Assembly (NCBI GenBank): GCA_024654105.1
Contig: JANLID010000120.1
Location: forward strand, 1-12,228
Length of the DNA: 12,228 nucleotides
Reading direction: 5' to 3'
Source: Gallionella sp.
GTDB lineage: Bacteria > Pseudomonadota > Gammaproteobacteria > Burkholderiales > Gallionellaceae
Both the position numbers and the translations under genes were made by a program. The notes under the pieces were generated by a model. It saw only the letters and a program-made list of their open reading frames with translations, had not been told where the DNA came from and made no database searches. Shown piece after piece: positions 1 to 7,011 of this stretch (positions are counted from its first letter, which is position 1; every line of letters begins with the position of its first letter).

Positions 1-1
1 A

Positions 2-781
2 TGGCTGCTGCTGGCGCGCTCTTATAGCGGGATGCGGCGCTTCCCCGACGCGGTGCGCGCCTACGAGAAACTGGTCGAACTGGTGCCGGACGTAGCGCAG
101 CTCTGGGCGGATTATGCCGATGTCTATGCGATGAGTAACAACCGGTCATTGCTGGGCGAGCCGGCCAGACTCATCAACAAGGCGCTGGAGCTGGACAGCA
201 ACAACCTTCTGGCGCTGGCGTTAGCCGGTTCGGCGGCGATGGAGCGCGGCGATTATGTTGCGGCGATTACGCACTGGACAAAACTGGTCGACCTGTTGCC
301 GCCGGATAATCCCGAATTGCAGATGTTGCGGGATGGCATCAGGCAGGCGCGCGAATTCCTCGCGATGCAACCGGGCGGCAAGGAAAAACTGGCGCAATTG
401 CCGGCCGGTAATACCCCGCAAAAAGCGGCCACCGGTTCGGCGGAAACGATTGCCGGCGTGGTCTCATTAAGCCCCGCACTGGCTGGTAAAACCGTGCCAA
501 CCGACACCGTGTTCATTTTTGCGCGTGACGCGCAAGGCAAAGCGCTGCTTGCCGCGTTACGCAAACAAGTGAAAGACTTGCCGCTGCAGTTTGCGTTCGA
601 CGACAGCATGGCGATGCAACCGCAAGCGAAGCTATCCGGCTCCGAACAAATCGAAGTGGTAGCGCGTGTATCCAAATCCGGCGACCCCATTGCCAAACCC
701 GGCGATCTGCAAGGAATGACCGGAGCCATAAAACCGGGCGCCGACGGCTTGAGCATTGTGATTGATTCAATCGTGCGATAA
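2..781 (+). CDS. ccmI: CcmI/CycH-type cytochrome c maturation protein, C-terminal part (5' end outside window)
   Basis: The frame is open to the window edge, so about 259 C-terminal residues are seen; the first in-window ATG (position 32) is internal. The N-terminal part of the fragment is a tetratricopeptide array (ARSYSGMRRFPDAVRAYEKL, then repeats built around LLALALAGSAAMERGDY). The last 110 or so residues match the periplasmic C-terminal domain typical of CcmI: FIFARDAQG, LPLQFAFDDSMAMQP, ARVSKSGDPIAKPGDL and a final IVIDSIV. In this family the TPR part chaperones apocytochrome c for the CcmF/H haem ligation complex in the periplasm. That job fits a neighbourhood making haem-c SoxA and SoxX. 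No ccm partner is visible because the upstream side is cut off. Confidence 0.9.
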   Translation, partial: WLLLARSYSGMRRFPDAVRAYEKLVELVPDVAQLWADYADVYAMSNNRSLLGEPARLINKALELDSNNLLALALAGSAAMERGDYVAAITHWTKLVDLLPPDNPELQMLRDGIRQAREFLAMQPGGKEKLAQLPAGNTPQKAATGSAETIAGVVSLSPALAGKTVPTDTVFIFARDAQGKALLAALRKQVKDLPLQFAFDDSMAMQPQAKLSGSEQIEVVARVSKSGDPIAKPGDLQGMTGAIKPGADGLSIVIDSIVR

Positions 782-866
782 CCGCTGGCGATATCTTGCG
801 ATTGCGGCATTTGATTGCAGAATCGGAAACCGTTATCACCGCGGGTTCAAGAGTAACTTGAGCTCA

Positions 867-895
867 TTGAAGCACTTGAGCAGTTGGAGCATAAT
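867..895 (+). promoter_or_regulatory. Candidate sigma70 promoter for the 936-1607 gene
   Basis: TTGAAG at 867-872 and CATAAT at 890-895 are separated by 17 bases and end about 40 bases before the chosen ATG at 936. The match to TTGACA/TATAAT is good but not perfect. The gap between ccmI and this gene (782-935) has no other clear signal and no convincing terminator. Confidence 0.4.
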
Positions 896-935
896 TTGCC
901 ACGTTGTCACAATTCAATTAACGAGACCTATTAAA

Positions 936-1607
936 ATGAACCAGCGGATCTTACTATCGGTTATTGCAGTTACCGGCGCATTACTATTTTCGGGTTATGG
1001 TAATGCCGAATCTCGGGCGCAGAAAAAGAGCGGTTCCTCAGTGGAGCCGCCGCCGCAAAAGCAACTCTCCAACAAGACAAATCAGACGATTTCCCTTAAA
1101 GGCATTCCTTTTGGCAAGCCGGGCGTAAAGGATGCCTTGCAGAAGATGTGCAAGGGGAAAAAATTCAACTCGATGCATGACAGATGCTCCTTCACGGATA
1201 AAAGTAACGTGATCTTGCTTGATTACGAAACCCTGGTTGACGCTGTTGCATCGGTTACCTTGAGCAGCGATGAAGCTCTCATCAAGGTTGTGATAGATGG
1301 TTCCACGCAAGAAATGCTAACGCTGGCTAAAGCCCTGGAAAAAAAGTATGGGGAACCGCTGAAGAAAAACACGAAAGTAAAAATTGAGACGGGAGTCTTA
1401 CTTGATACGGGGGCTTTTGTAGTAAAAGAAGCGGAAGGAAACCAACTTGATAAGGAGACTTTTATCTGGGTGGATGGCCAGGGCTCCCGTATTACTGTTG
1501 AGTCTATTTATTCCGATTACAACAAAGGGGGGGTTGTTATCGAATCTTCTTCTTCGGTTGCCGCACAGGACCCCGCTGCAAAGAGGGTAAAAGAGTCTGG
1601 AAAATAG
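936..1607 (+). CDS. Exported protein of unknown family
   Basis: The 223-residue protein begins with a clear Sec signal peptide (MNQRILLSV, hydrophobic core, probable cleavage after GNA at residue 24). The frame stays open upstream to 762, but the ATG at 936 places the signal peptide at the N-terminus, so it is the likely start; the ribosome site is weak (GAGA about 10 bases upstream). The mature part has a Lys/Pro/Ser-rich linker, a globular region starting near KGIPFGKPGVKDALQK, two cysteines (C72, C84) that could form a periplasmic disulfide, and a Ser-rich tail. I do not recognise the family. It converges on the transporter gene at 2782-1670 with about 60 bases between the stops, so it is not in the sox operon. 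Confidence 0.75.
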   Translation: MNQRILLSVIAVTGALLFSGYGNAESRAQKKSGSSVEPPPQKQLSNKTNQTISLKGIPFGKPGVKDALQKMCKGKKFNSMHDRCSFTDKSNVILLDYETLVDAVASVTLSSDEALIKVVIDGSTQEMLTLAKALEKKYGEPLKKNTKVKIETGVLLDTGAFVVKEAEGNQLDKETFIWVDGQGSRITVESIYSDYNKGGVVIESSSSVAAQDPAAKRVKESGK

Positions 1608-1669
1608 AATGTTCACCGACTTATCCTGAGAGGCGAATCGATCTCCTTATGCCATTCAGGTAGAGTTGG

Positions 1670-2782
1670 TCAGGCTTCCTGCATCATGAAGCTGTACTGT
1701 ATTTTCATGGTAATGGCGGAACCCGCGACAATGGATGCAAGCGCCAGGAAAGAACCTAAAGAAAGTGTCGAAACCCCGGTTATGCCTTGACCTATGGTAC
1801 AGCCCATGGCGGTAACGCCGCCGAATCCCATGAGTATGCCCCCAATGATATGGTAGAACATGTCCTGAACAGAGGAGAATGCTTCCCAGCGGAAGGACTT
1901 GGAAACTATGGCGTAGAGGAAAGAGCCGATGGCGACGCCAAATACTGTGGCAACGCCGAAAGTGATGATGTTCGAAGCATCGGTCCAGTACGCCCAATAT
2001 TCAAGGGTGTAGGCAGTCGGGGCGACAAAGGACATCGATTCCGCCAAATGGGAATTGGTGCCCAAATAGGTCATTTCAAGCGTATCGGGGTTCTCGCCAA
2101 AGCCGAGGTGTCCGGTAACATACCAGCCGCCTATCACGAGCAGACCAGCGATCAGACCGGCCAGGTTGTTGTCCAAGCTCTTGCGGAATCCCTTGTCCTT
2201 GAAAACAAAAATAAGGATGGCCAGCCCGGTGAAGCAGGCAATCGCCAACTGAAGCGTGTTGGGAGAAAGGCCGCCGATGCCCGACAAAAAAGCGGGGAGT
2301 GTTTGACTATGTTCGAGCCGTGCGGTGACAGCGGGCGCTTGCAACACATTGACGCGGAATGCGCCAAGTATCCCTTTCAGCGTTGCCATTGCGGCAAACC
2401 CTAAAAATATGAGTACGACAACGGATCTCAAGTTGCCACCGCCGATACGCACCAGCGTTTTATTGGCGCAACCCGACGCGAGCGTCATGCCGACTCCGAA
2501 GCACAGTCCGCCCACGATATAGGCAAGCCATGGAAAGCTGACGCCGGTATATAACGTCTTGGACAAATCCAGATAGCCAAAATAGGCCAGCATATTGGTG
2601 CCGACTATCGCCACCGCAATGGCGAGAAGCCAGGCACGCATACGCCCCCAGTGGCCCATGTTGACGACATCCGAAACGGCGCCCATGGTGCAAAAGTTGG
2701 TCTTGTTGGCGATGAACCCGAATACGATGCCTAAACCGAATCCCCACCAGACTATAGTTTTGACCAGAACCGATGCATCCAT
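1670..2782 (-). CDS. YeeE/YedE (TsuA/SoxT-like) sulfur-compound membrane transporter
   Basis: The 370-residue, very hydrophobic protein has roughly ten membrane segments. It shows the YeeE/YedE signatures: NKTNFCTMG (C31), a Gly-rich ASGCANK motif (C105) and a second half with GCTIGQG (C328). Conserved cysteines of this kind line the thiosulfate path in the bacterial TsuA family. Members coded beside sox genes have been called SoxT and linked to sulfur-compound import or signalling. Here it is the last gene of the sox cluster, 84 bases after soxB, which supports handling of thiosulfate or a related species across the inner membrane. A GAGA-type ribosome site precedes the ATG. The exact substrate, and whether it transports or signals, cannot be read from sequence. 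Confidence 0.88.
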   Translation of the reverse strand: MDASVLVKTIVWWGFGLGIVFGFIANKTNFCTMGAVSDVVNMGHWGRMRAWLLAIAVAIVGTNMLAYFGYLDLSKTLYTGVSFPWLAYIVGGLCFGVGMTLASGCANKTLVRIGGGNLRSVVVLIFLGFAAMATLKGILGAFRVNVLQAPAVTARLEHSQTLPAFLSGIGGLSPNTLQLAIACFTGLAILIFVFKDKGFRKSLDNNLAGLIAGLLVIGGWYVTGHLGFGENPDTLEMTYLGTNSHLAESMSFVAPTAYTLEYWAYWTDASNIITFGVATVFGVAIGSFLYAIVSKSFRWEAFSSVQDMFYHIIGGILMGFGGVTAMGCTIGQGITGVSTLSLGSFLALASIVAGSAITMKIQYSFMMQEA

Positions 2783-2842
2783 ATTTTGTTATCTCATAAA
2801 AAATTATCGAAAACATCCGAATCAAATTAGCCCTGGGTTCGC

Positions 2843-2866
2843 TGCATCAACCCATCCGGGGATGCA
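2843..2866 (-). other. Small stem-loop right after soxB
   Basis: TGCATC (2843-2848) and GATGCA (2861-2866) form a 6-bp stem with a 12-base loop directly abutting the soxB stop codon on the minus strand. No T-run follows, so it is not a good terminator. It could be a weak pause or mRNA-end structure between soxB and the transporter gene, or chance. Confidence 0.25.
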
Positions 2867-4594
2867 TCAACGCCCGGCTAACGCAATACCGGCATTGTCC
2901 TCTATGCCGATCAATTTGGGCAGGTTGAGATTGCGCGGCGAGATCACTTTTTTGTCCCGCAGATAGTCGGTCACGATATTCCAGATCGGCTCGCCGGTTG
3001 CGCCCTCGGCCACCGGCGCCCATCCCGCCACCTTGTATTTCTTGTTGGGATCGAGCGCCTTGCCATTCAGCATCATGTTGTTGATGCGCTTGCCGAAGCC
3101 CTTCCGCAAATCGCAGGTATAGCTGATACCGCCGACGCGTACCATGTCCCCGCCTTGCTGCTTGTAGGGGTCGGGATTGAACAGATTGTCGCCGACGTCT
3201 TCCATGATGGCCTTGATGGTTTCACCGGTCATTTCGGTCAACGTTGTCTGGGGATAGGTGATCGCGGTCTGATCCATCACGTGTTCCAACGTGATGGCTT
3301 CGCCCGGCAATAGCGACGTGCCCCAGCGAAAACCGGGGGAAAATGCCGCGTCCGCACCCTTCACTTCCATCAGCGCATCCAGGATCAGTTGATCGAATGT
3401 GCCGTTGAAATTGCCACGGCGGTAAAGCGTGCCTTCTGTGACCGCAAGCTTTTCGGCCAGCTTCGCCTCATAGGGTGCGCGCACCTTCTTGATCAAATTT
3501 GCCATTTCCGCATCCGGCTCGATCAGGTTGGCAAATACCGGCAGCAGTTTGTATTTGATGTCGACGACCTTGCCGCCCTTGACTTCAAAATCCATCACGC
3601 CGAGAAATTTTCCGTTGGAGCCGGCATTGGTCACCAGGGTTTGTCCTCCGGAATTCTTGACAACGATCGGCGCGGGTACGCCATCATGGGTATGACCGCC
3701 CAGAATGGCGTCAATGCCGCTGACCCGGCTCGCCATCTTCAAGTCCACATCCATGCCGTTGTGGGACAGCACCACAACTATCTGTGCGCCCTTGGCCCGT
3801 GCTTCGTTGACGACCAGTTGCATATTGTCGTCCTGGATGCCGAAGCTCCAGTCGGGTGTCATGTATCTCGGATTGGCAATGGGCGTGTAAGGGAATGCCT
3901 GGCCGATGATCGCGACCGGAATGCCGTTGATGTGCTTGATCACGTAAGGCTGGAAAACTTGGTCACCGAAATCGTTGGTCTTGATGTTCTGCGCAACAAA
4001 ATCAATTTTACCCTTGAAGTCGTTGTCGACGACCTGTTTGACCCGTTCTGCACCCAAGGTAAACTCCCAGTGGCCTGTCATCACGTCGACACCCAGCAGT
4101 TTGCAGGCATCTACCATATCCTGCCCTTTGGTCCACAGTGCAGTGGCCGAGCCCTGCCATGTGTCCCCGCCATCGAGCAGCAATGAGCCGGGGCGGCTGG
4201 CGCGGATTTTCTTGATCAGTGTCGATAAATGGGCAAAACCACCCACTTTGCCGTAGGTGCGGGCGGCGTTCTCAAAATCGAGGTAAGTGAATGCATGTGC
4301 CTCACGCGTTCCCGGCCTTATGCCGAAAGATTTGAGCAGCTTTTCACCGACAAGATGCGGTGTCTTGTTCAGGCTTTGCCCCAAACCGATGTTGACATTG
4401 GGTTCCCGAAAGTAGATCGGCAGCAACTGGGCATGACAATCGGTGATGTGCAGCAGGGAAACATTGCCAAAGGAGGGCGAATCGTAGAAGCCGCCTGTGC
4501 TGTCTGCAGCCAGTGCAGCGCGGCTGTTCAATGCAAAGCCTGAGGCTGCTGCCACCGCCAGCATCTGCATAAATTCGCGACGGTTCATCGACAT
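2867..4594 (-). CDS. soxB: SoxB, thiosulfohydrolase of the Sox pathway
   Basis: This 575-residue protein is of normal SoxB length. It opens with a twin-arginine-type signal (MSMNRREFMQM, cleavage after about residue 30). Metal-site motifs of the 5'-nucleotidase-like metallophosphatase fold follow in order: HITDCHAQ (D52, H54), DGGDTWQG (D144), the SoxB-type GHWEF variant (174-178), SHNGMD (H279) and GGHTHDG (H301, H303). SoxB uses a dimanganese site to hydrolyse the terminal sulfonate from the SoxY cysteine as sulfate, in the periplasm. AGGAG lies 7 bases before the chosen ATG; an alternative ATG two codons in is possible. It sits 93 bases after soxA, and that gap holds a large stem-loop. Confidence 0.97.
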   Translation of the reverse strand: MSMNRREFMQMLAVAAASGFALNSRAALAADSTGGFYDSPSFGNVSLLHITDCHAQLLPIYFREPNVNIGLGQSLNKTPHLVGEKLLKSFGIRPGTREAHAFTYLDFENAARTYGKVGGFAHLSTLIKKIRASRPGSLLLDGGDTWQGSATALWTKGQDMVDACKLLGVDVMTGHWEFTLGAERVKQVVDNDFKGKIDFVAQNIKTNDFGDQVFQPYVIKHINGIPVAIIGQAFPYTPIANPRYMTPDWSFGIQDDNMQLVVNEARAKGAQIVVVLSHNGMDVDLKMASRVSGIDAILGGHTHDGVPAPIVVKNSGGQTLVTNAGSNGKFLGVMDFEVKGGKVVDIKYKLLPVFANLIEPDAEMANLIKKVRAPYEAKLAEKLAVTEGTLYRRGNFNGTFDQLILDALMEVKGADAAFSPGFRWGTSLLPGEAITLEHVMDQTAITYPQTTLTEMTGETIKAIMEDVGDNLFNPDPYKQQGGDMVRVGGISYTCDLRKGFGKRINNMMLNGKALDPNKKYKVAGWAPVAEGATGEPIWNIVTDYLRDKKVISPRNLNLPKLIGIEDNAGIALAGR

Positions 4595-4638
4595 GTGGGC
4601 ACTCCTGAAAGGGGTTTGGGGCTATGGTGAAACAGATA

Positions 4639-4681
4639 TGCACGGATTAACCGGACAAAATGTCCGCGTTAATCCGTTGCA
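4639..4681 (-). repeat. Long stem-loop between soxA and soxB
   Basis: Arms 4639-4657 and 4661-4681 pair over 19 base pairs with an AAA loop and two single-base bulges (4667 and 4678). The structure begins 6 bases beyond the soxA stop codon on the minus strand. It has no following T-run, so it is more likely an mRNA stabilising or processing element, or an attenuator, than a classical terminator. Confidence 0.75.
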
Positions 4682-4687
4682 TTGATT

Positions 4688-5521
4688 TTACTTGCGGAAC
4701 ACCGGGGTTTGCATAGGCAGACCGTTGCTCATGTAGGTCAGGTAATATTCCAAGTTGTTGTATTCCTCGCTGTTCGCATCCTTCGGTTTGGCGCGCACGT
4801 TCTTTTCGCATTGCTTGAAACGCCCTTGCAGCGTGACGATGTCTGTACCGCCGCGAAACTCCGGCCAGTGGGATGCCTGGCCGATCATCATGGACAGTTG
4901 ATCCATGCGGATGAATTTGCCTGCAGCCTGCACATGGCAACTCCTGCAGGAAAAGTTCAGTTGACCGTTCCGTGCAGCATAATATGCCTTGCCTTTCTCA
5001 TAGGCAGCCAGCGCACCTGCGCCTTCAACCTTGACATTGACTTTCATTCCGTCCGACAGGCTTCTGGCGTAAGCGGTAAGCAAGCCCATTTGCTTTTCGG
5101 CGTATTTAAGTTCTTCCTCGCCGTTCGCTTTCAGGCAGGAATTGATGGCATTTTCGAAAGTCACTACACGGTTAGCGGTATTATCGAAATAGGGGTAGTT
5201 CCCGGCCACGTTCTTTCCGCCATTTGGAAAGCATGAGGAAAATTTCTTGCCGTTCTTGAACGGTTTCCCCCACATTTTCTGGCCATTGTCCAAATCCATG
5301 GAATAGGGAGGAAACGACATGATGTCATCGTACTGACCCTTGGCGTCCGGGTTCATGGCCAGCGCGCCATAGATATAATCATCGAACTTGATGTCAGGGA
5401 GCATCTGCTTGTAGTTTTTGATCAAGGCGTTGCGGTCATCGGTAGGGCCTTTAGCGGGACCCGTATGAGCACAGCCGAGCAACAGTCCCGCCATTATGAT
5501 GTATGCTAGTTTCCGTTTCAT
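4688..5521 (-). CDS. soxA: SoxA, cytochrome c subunit of SoxAX (one-haem type, predicted lipoprotein)
   Basis: The 277-residue protein has the SoxA C-terminal haem domain: C192-R-S-C195-H196 binds haem, and C238 in RFKQC is the position of the unusual cysteine (persulfide) ligand. The N-terminal half lacks a second CxxCH. It instead has C97 and C129, which in one-haem SoxA proteins form a disulfide. SoxAX couples thiosulfate oxidatively to the SoxY cysteine in the periplasm. The signal peptide ends in LLGC (C17), a lipobox, so the mature protein may be lipid-anchored, which is odd for SoxA. The ribosome site AGAGGAAAG can pair with an upstream TTCTTCC (minus strand, 5548-5526), so translation initiation may be damped. 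Confidence 0.95.
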   Translation of the reverse strand: MKRKLAYIIMAGLLLGCAHTGPAKGPTDDRNALIKNYKQMLPDIKFDDYIYGALAMNPDAKGQYDDIMSFPPYSMDLDNGQKMWGKPFKNGKKFSSCFPNGGKNVAGNYPYFDNTANRVVTFENAINSCLKANGEEELKYAEKQMGLLTAYARSLSDGMKVNVKVEGAGALAAYEKGKAYYAARNGQLNFSCRSCHVQAAGKFIRMDQLSMMIGQASHWPEFRGGTDIVTLQGRFKQCEKNVRAKPKDANSEEYNNLEYYLTYMSNGLPMQTPVFRK

Positions 5522-5576
5522 GTCGTTCTTTCCTCTTGGTTGGAAGAATCAAATATTTCAAAGCCTTTAGCCTGAA

Positions 5577-5891
5577 TCAGGCTACGACTACTTCACCATC
5601 AAACTTGGTGCCGAGATTGTCGACAGCGTTGATGCCAACTTTGTCGCCAGGCTTGGCACCCTTGATCCTGAAGCCGAGGAAGGGGTTTTTTGCAATCCCA
5701 CCACCCCACTGTGCATCCAGCACCGTCTTGCCATTCAATGTGGCAACGACTTGATTGATAAAGTGTGCCGGTATCAATTTCTCGGTTTTTGCATCCTTGC
5801 GCAGTCCGGTTTCCATCGCATGCTGGATCAGCACTTTCACGTCGACAACGTCGCCTTCCATCGTTGCGCGCATTTTCATCGCTTCGGCCAT
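5577..5891 (-). CDS. soxZ: SoxZ, sulfur-carrier partner of SoxY
   Basis: The 104-residue protein has no signal peptide, as usual for SoxZ, which is exported in complex with SoxY through SoxY's Tat signal. Recognisable features are the N-terminal MRATMEGDVVDVKVLIQHAM, the PAHFINQV segment and the Ig-like strand pair ending in NLGTKFDGEVVV. SoxYZ carries sulfur intermediates through the Sox cycle; SoxZ supports the swinging arm of SoxY and contacts SoxB and SoxAX. It lies 68 bases after soxY and 55 bases before soxA. AAGGAT about 8 bases upstream serves the ATG; M5 is a less likely alternative start. Confidence 0.97.
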   Translation of the reverse strand: MAEAMKMRATMEGDVVDVKVLIQHAMETGLRKDAKTEKLIPAHFINQVVATLNGKTVLDAQWGGGIAKNPFLGFRIKGAKPGDKVGINAVDNLGTKFDGEVVVA

Positions 5892-5959
5892 GTTTGTATC
5901 CTTTTCAAAATTGTCAAACTAACAAATCAAAGGTGAATTCCCAAATCGGTCTAACTGGA

Positions 5960-6430
5960 TCAGCCGCCGCAACCGCCGATCGTAACCTTGACTTCGCGGC
6001 TGTTGGTGTAATTCTTACCGCCCGCTTTCACCGTCACCCGCACGACGGAAGTCTTGGCCATCTTGACGCGCGTGGCGATATACGGCTCGGCACCGTTCGA
6101 AAATTCAAAACTGGCAATCATCGGGGTAGGATTCTTTTCCACGAAAAAAGCCATGGAAGTAGTCCCGGGTATATTGCTGGTGGCTGACACCGGCACCACA
6201 GCGCCGTTTTCAGCAATATCAGGCGCCTTGATCATGATGTCGCTGCTCTCGGCGGCTCCGCCGTAACCGGCATTATTTATGGCTTCTGCTGGATCCTTCG
6301 CCGTGAAAGCGAGGCTGTTCCACGCTGCGGCAAATGCTGCGCCGGGTTTGAGCAAGCCTGTGGCGATCGCGACCGCGACCGTTCCGACTACACCAGCATT
6401 TTTCAGAAACGCTCTACGCAATGGATTCAT
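5960..6430 (-). CDS. soxY: SoxY, sulfur-binding carrier protein
   Basis: The 156-residue protein starts with a Tat-type signal (MNPLRRAFLKNAG, hydrophobic core, cleavage near AFAA at about residue 35). It ends in the diagnostic GGCGG arm with C154, the only cysteine. In the Sox pathway this cysteine carries the covalently bound thiosulfonate or persulfide intermediates in the periplasm. The fold region between residues 40 and 150 is Ig-like, as in other SoxY proteins. It lies 27 bases after soxX and 68 bases before soxZ, consistent with one transcript. AAGG about 8 bases upstream is the ribosome site. Confidence 0.97.
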   Translation of the reverse strand: MNPLRRAFLKNAGVVGTVAVAIATGLLKPGAAFAAAWNSLAFTAKDPAEAINNAGYGGAAESSDIMIKAPDIAENGAVVPVSATSNIPGTTSMAFFVEKNPTPMIASFEFSNGAEPYIATRVKMAKTSVVRVTVKAGGKNYTNSREVKVTIGGCGG

Positions 6431-6457
6431 ATCACACCTTTCAGATTTAAATTCAAC

Positions 6458-6808
6458 TTAAAGACCTTGTATGTAATCAGTGACCAGCTCGACTTCCTGC
6501 TCCGTCAGAATTTTGTTCCTGCCAAAAGGCGGCATCACGGTATCGGGGTTGACAACAGTTTCGTCCCAAATCCTGGCGCGCAATTCGGCACGATCAGGAT
6601 AGCGCGCCTTCATGCTTACGAGAGGAGGGCCGATATTGCCCGGTGACTCTGCCTTGGGTTCGCCGGGTATCGCATGGCATGCGAGGCAGTTCCCCTTCGT
6701 TCTATCGAAAGCCAAGCTCCGGCCATCCGCCTGATCCTCCGCAAAACCCAGGTTTGCCAGGCCCAGAGAGGCTATAAGGGAATACAAAATAGTCGTTTTA
6801 ATGCGCAT
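6458..6808 (-). CDS. soxX: SoxX, small cytochrome c subunit of SoxAX
   Basis: The frame is open nine codons further up, but those codons are the ribosome site itself (GAGGAGGAG read as Glu codons). The ATG at 6808, seven or so bases behind GAGGAG, is therefore the real start and gives 116 residues. A Sec signal peptide (MRIKTTILYSLIAS, cleavage after GFA at about 23) is followed by the haem site C41-LA-C44-H45. M92 in MPPFG is the likely axial ligand. SoxX pairs with SoxA to attach thiosulfate to SoxY. It is the first gene of the sox cluster, with a plausible sigma70 promoter 73 bases upstream. Confidence 0.95.
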   Translation of the reverse strand: MRIKTTILYSLIASLGLANLGFAEDQADGRSLAFDRTKGNCLACHAIPGEPKAESPGNIGPPLVSMKARYPDRAELRARIWDETVVNPDTVMPPFGRNKILTEQEVELVTDYIQGL

Positions 6809-6880
6809 TAAAATCTCCTCCTCTTCGTCAGACATTCACCATGAAAATACTTGTACTATATTTCAAAAAATCACAGCTTC

Positions 6881-6908
6881 ATTATACTTCTAGGTGTAAG
6901 CATGTCTA
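6881..6908 (-). promoter_or_regulatory. Candidate sigma70 promoter of the sox operon
   Basis: On the minus strand TAGACA (6908-6903) and a perfect TATAAT (6886-6881) are spaced by 16 bases. The -10 element ends about 72 bases before the soxX ATG. The GGAATA/CGTCAT pattern found at 8369-8458 is absent from 6809-7011, so the sox operon is probably not read by the neighbouring ECF sigma factor from here. Confidence 0.5.
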
Positions 6909-6985
6909 GAAATAAAATCGCTCTTGAATGCTAAGACTTTTTTCGCCAAGTCACGATAACTCTTACGGGTTATAAGTTGATAGCT

Positions 6986-6998
6986 CATAACGGTTATG
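6986..6998. promoter_or_regulatory. 13-base palindrome upstream of sox, possible operator
   Basis: CATAAC-G-GTTATG is a perfect inverted repeat around one central base, 78 bases upstream of the proposed sox -35 and just past the anti-sigma stop codon. It could be a regulator site for the sox promoter or part of a weak 3' structure of the anti-sigma mRNA. Several other TTAT/ATAA pieces lie nearby in this AT-rich gap, so chance is possible. Confidence 0.25.
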
Positions 6999-7011
6999 CT
7001 TCGTTTGGTTA

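Noticed and set aside
253..810. 185-codon open frame on the minus strand opposite ccmI
   Set aside because: It is antisense to the CcmI frame, which has clear TPR and C-terminal motifs.
3389..4186. 265-codon open frame on the plus strand opposite soxB
   Set aside because: It is antisense to certain soxB coding sequence and has no plausible motifs.
6809..6835. Longer soxX start at 6835
   Set aside because: The extra codons are the Shine-Dalgarno sequence itself and would put an acidic stretch ahead of the signal peptide.
6937..6955. GACTT...AAGTC inverted repeat with a run of T as terminator of the anti-sigma gene
   Set aside because: On the transcribed strand the A/T run lies inside the loop, not after the stem, and the stem is only 5 bp.
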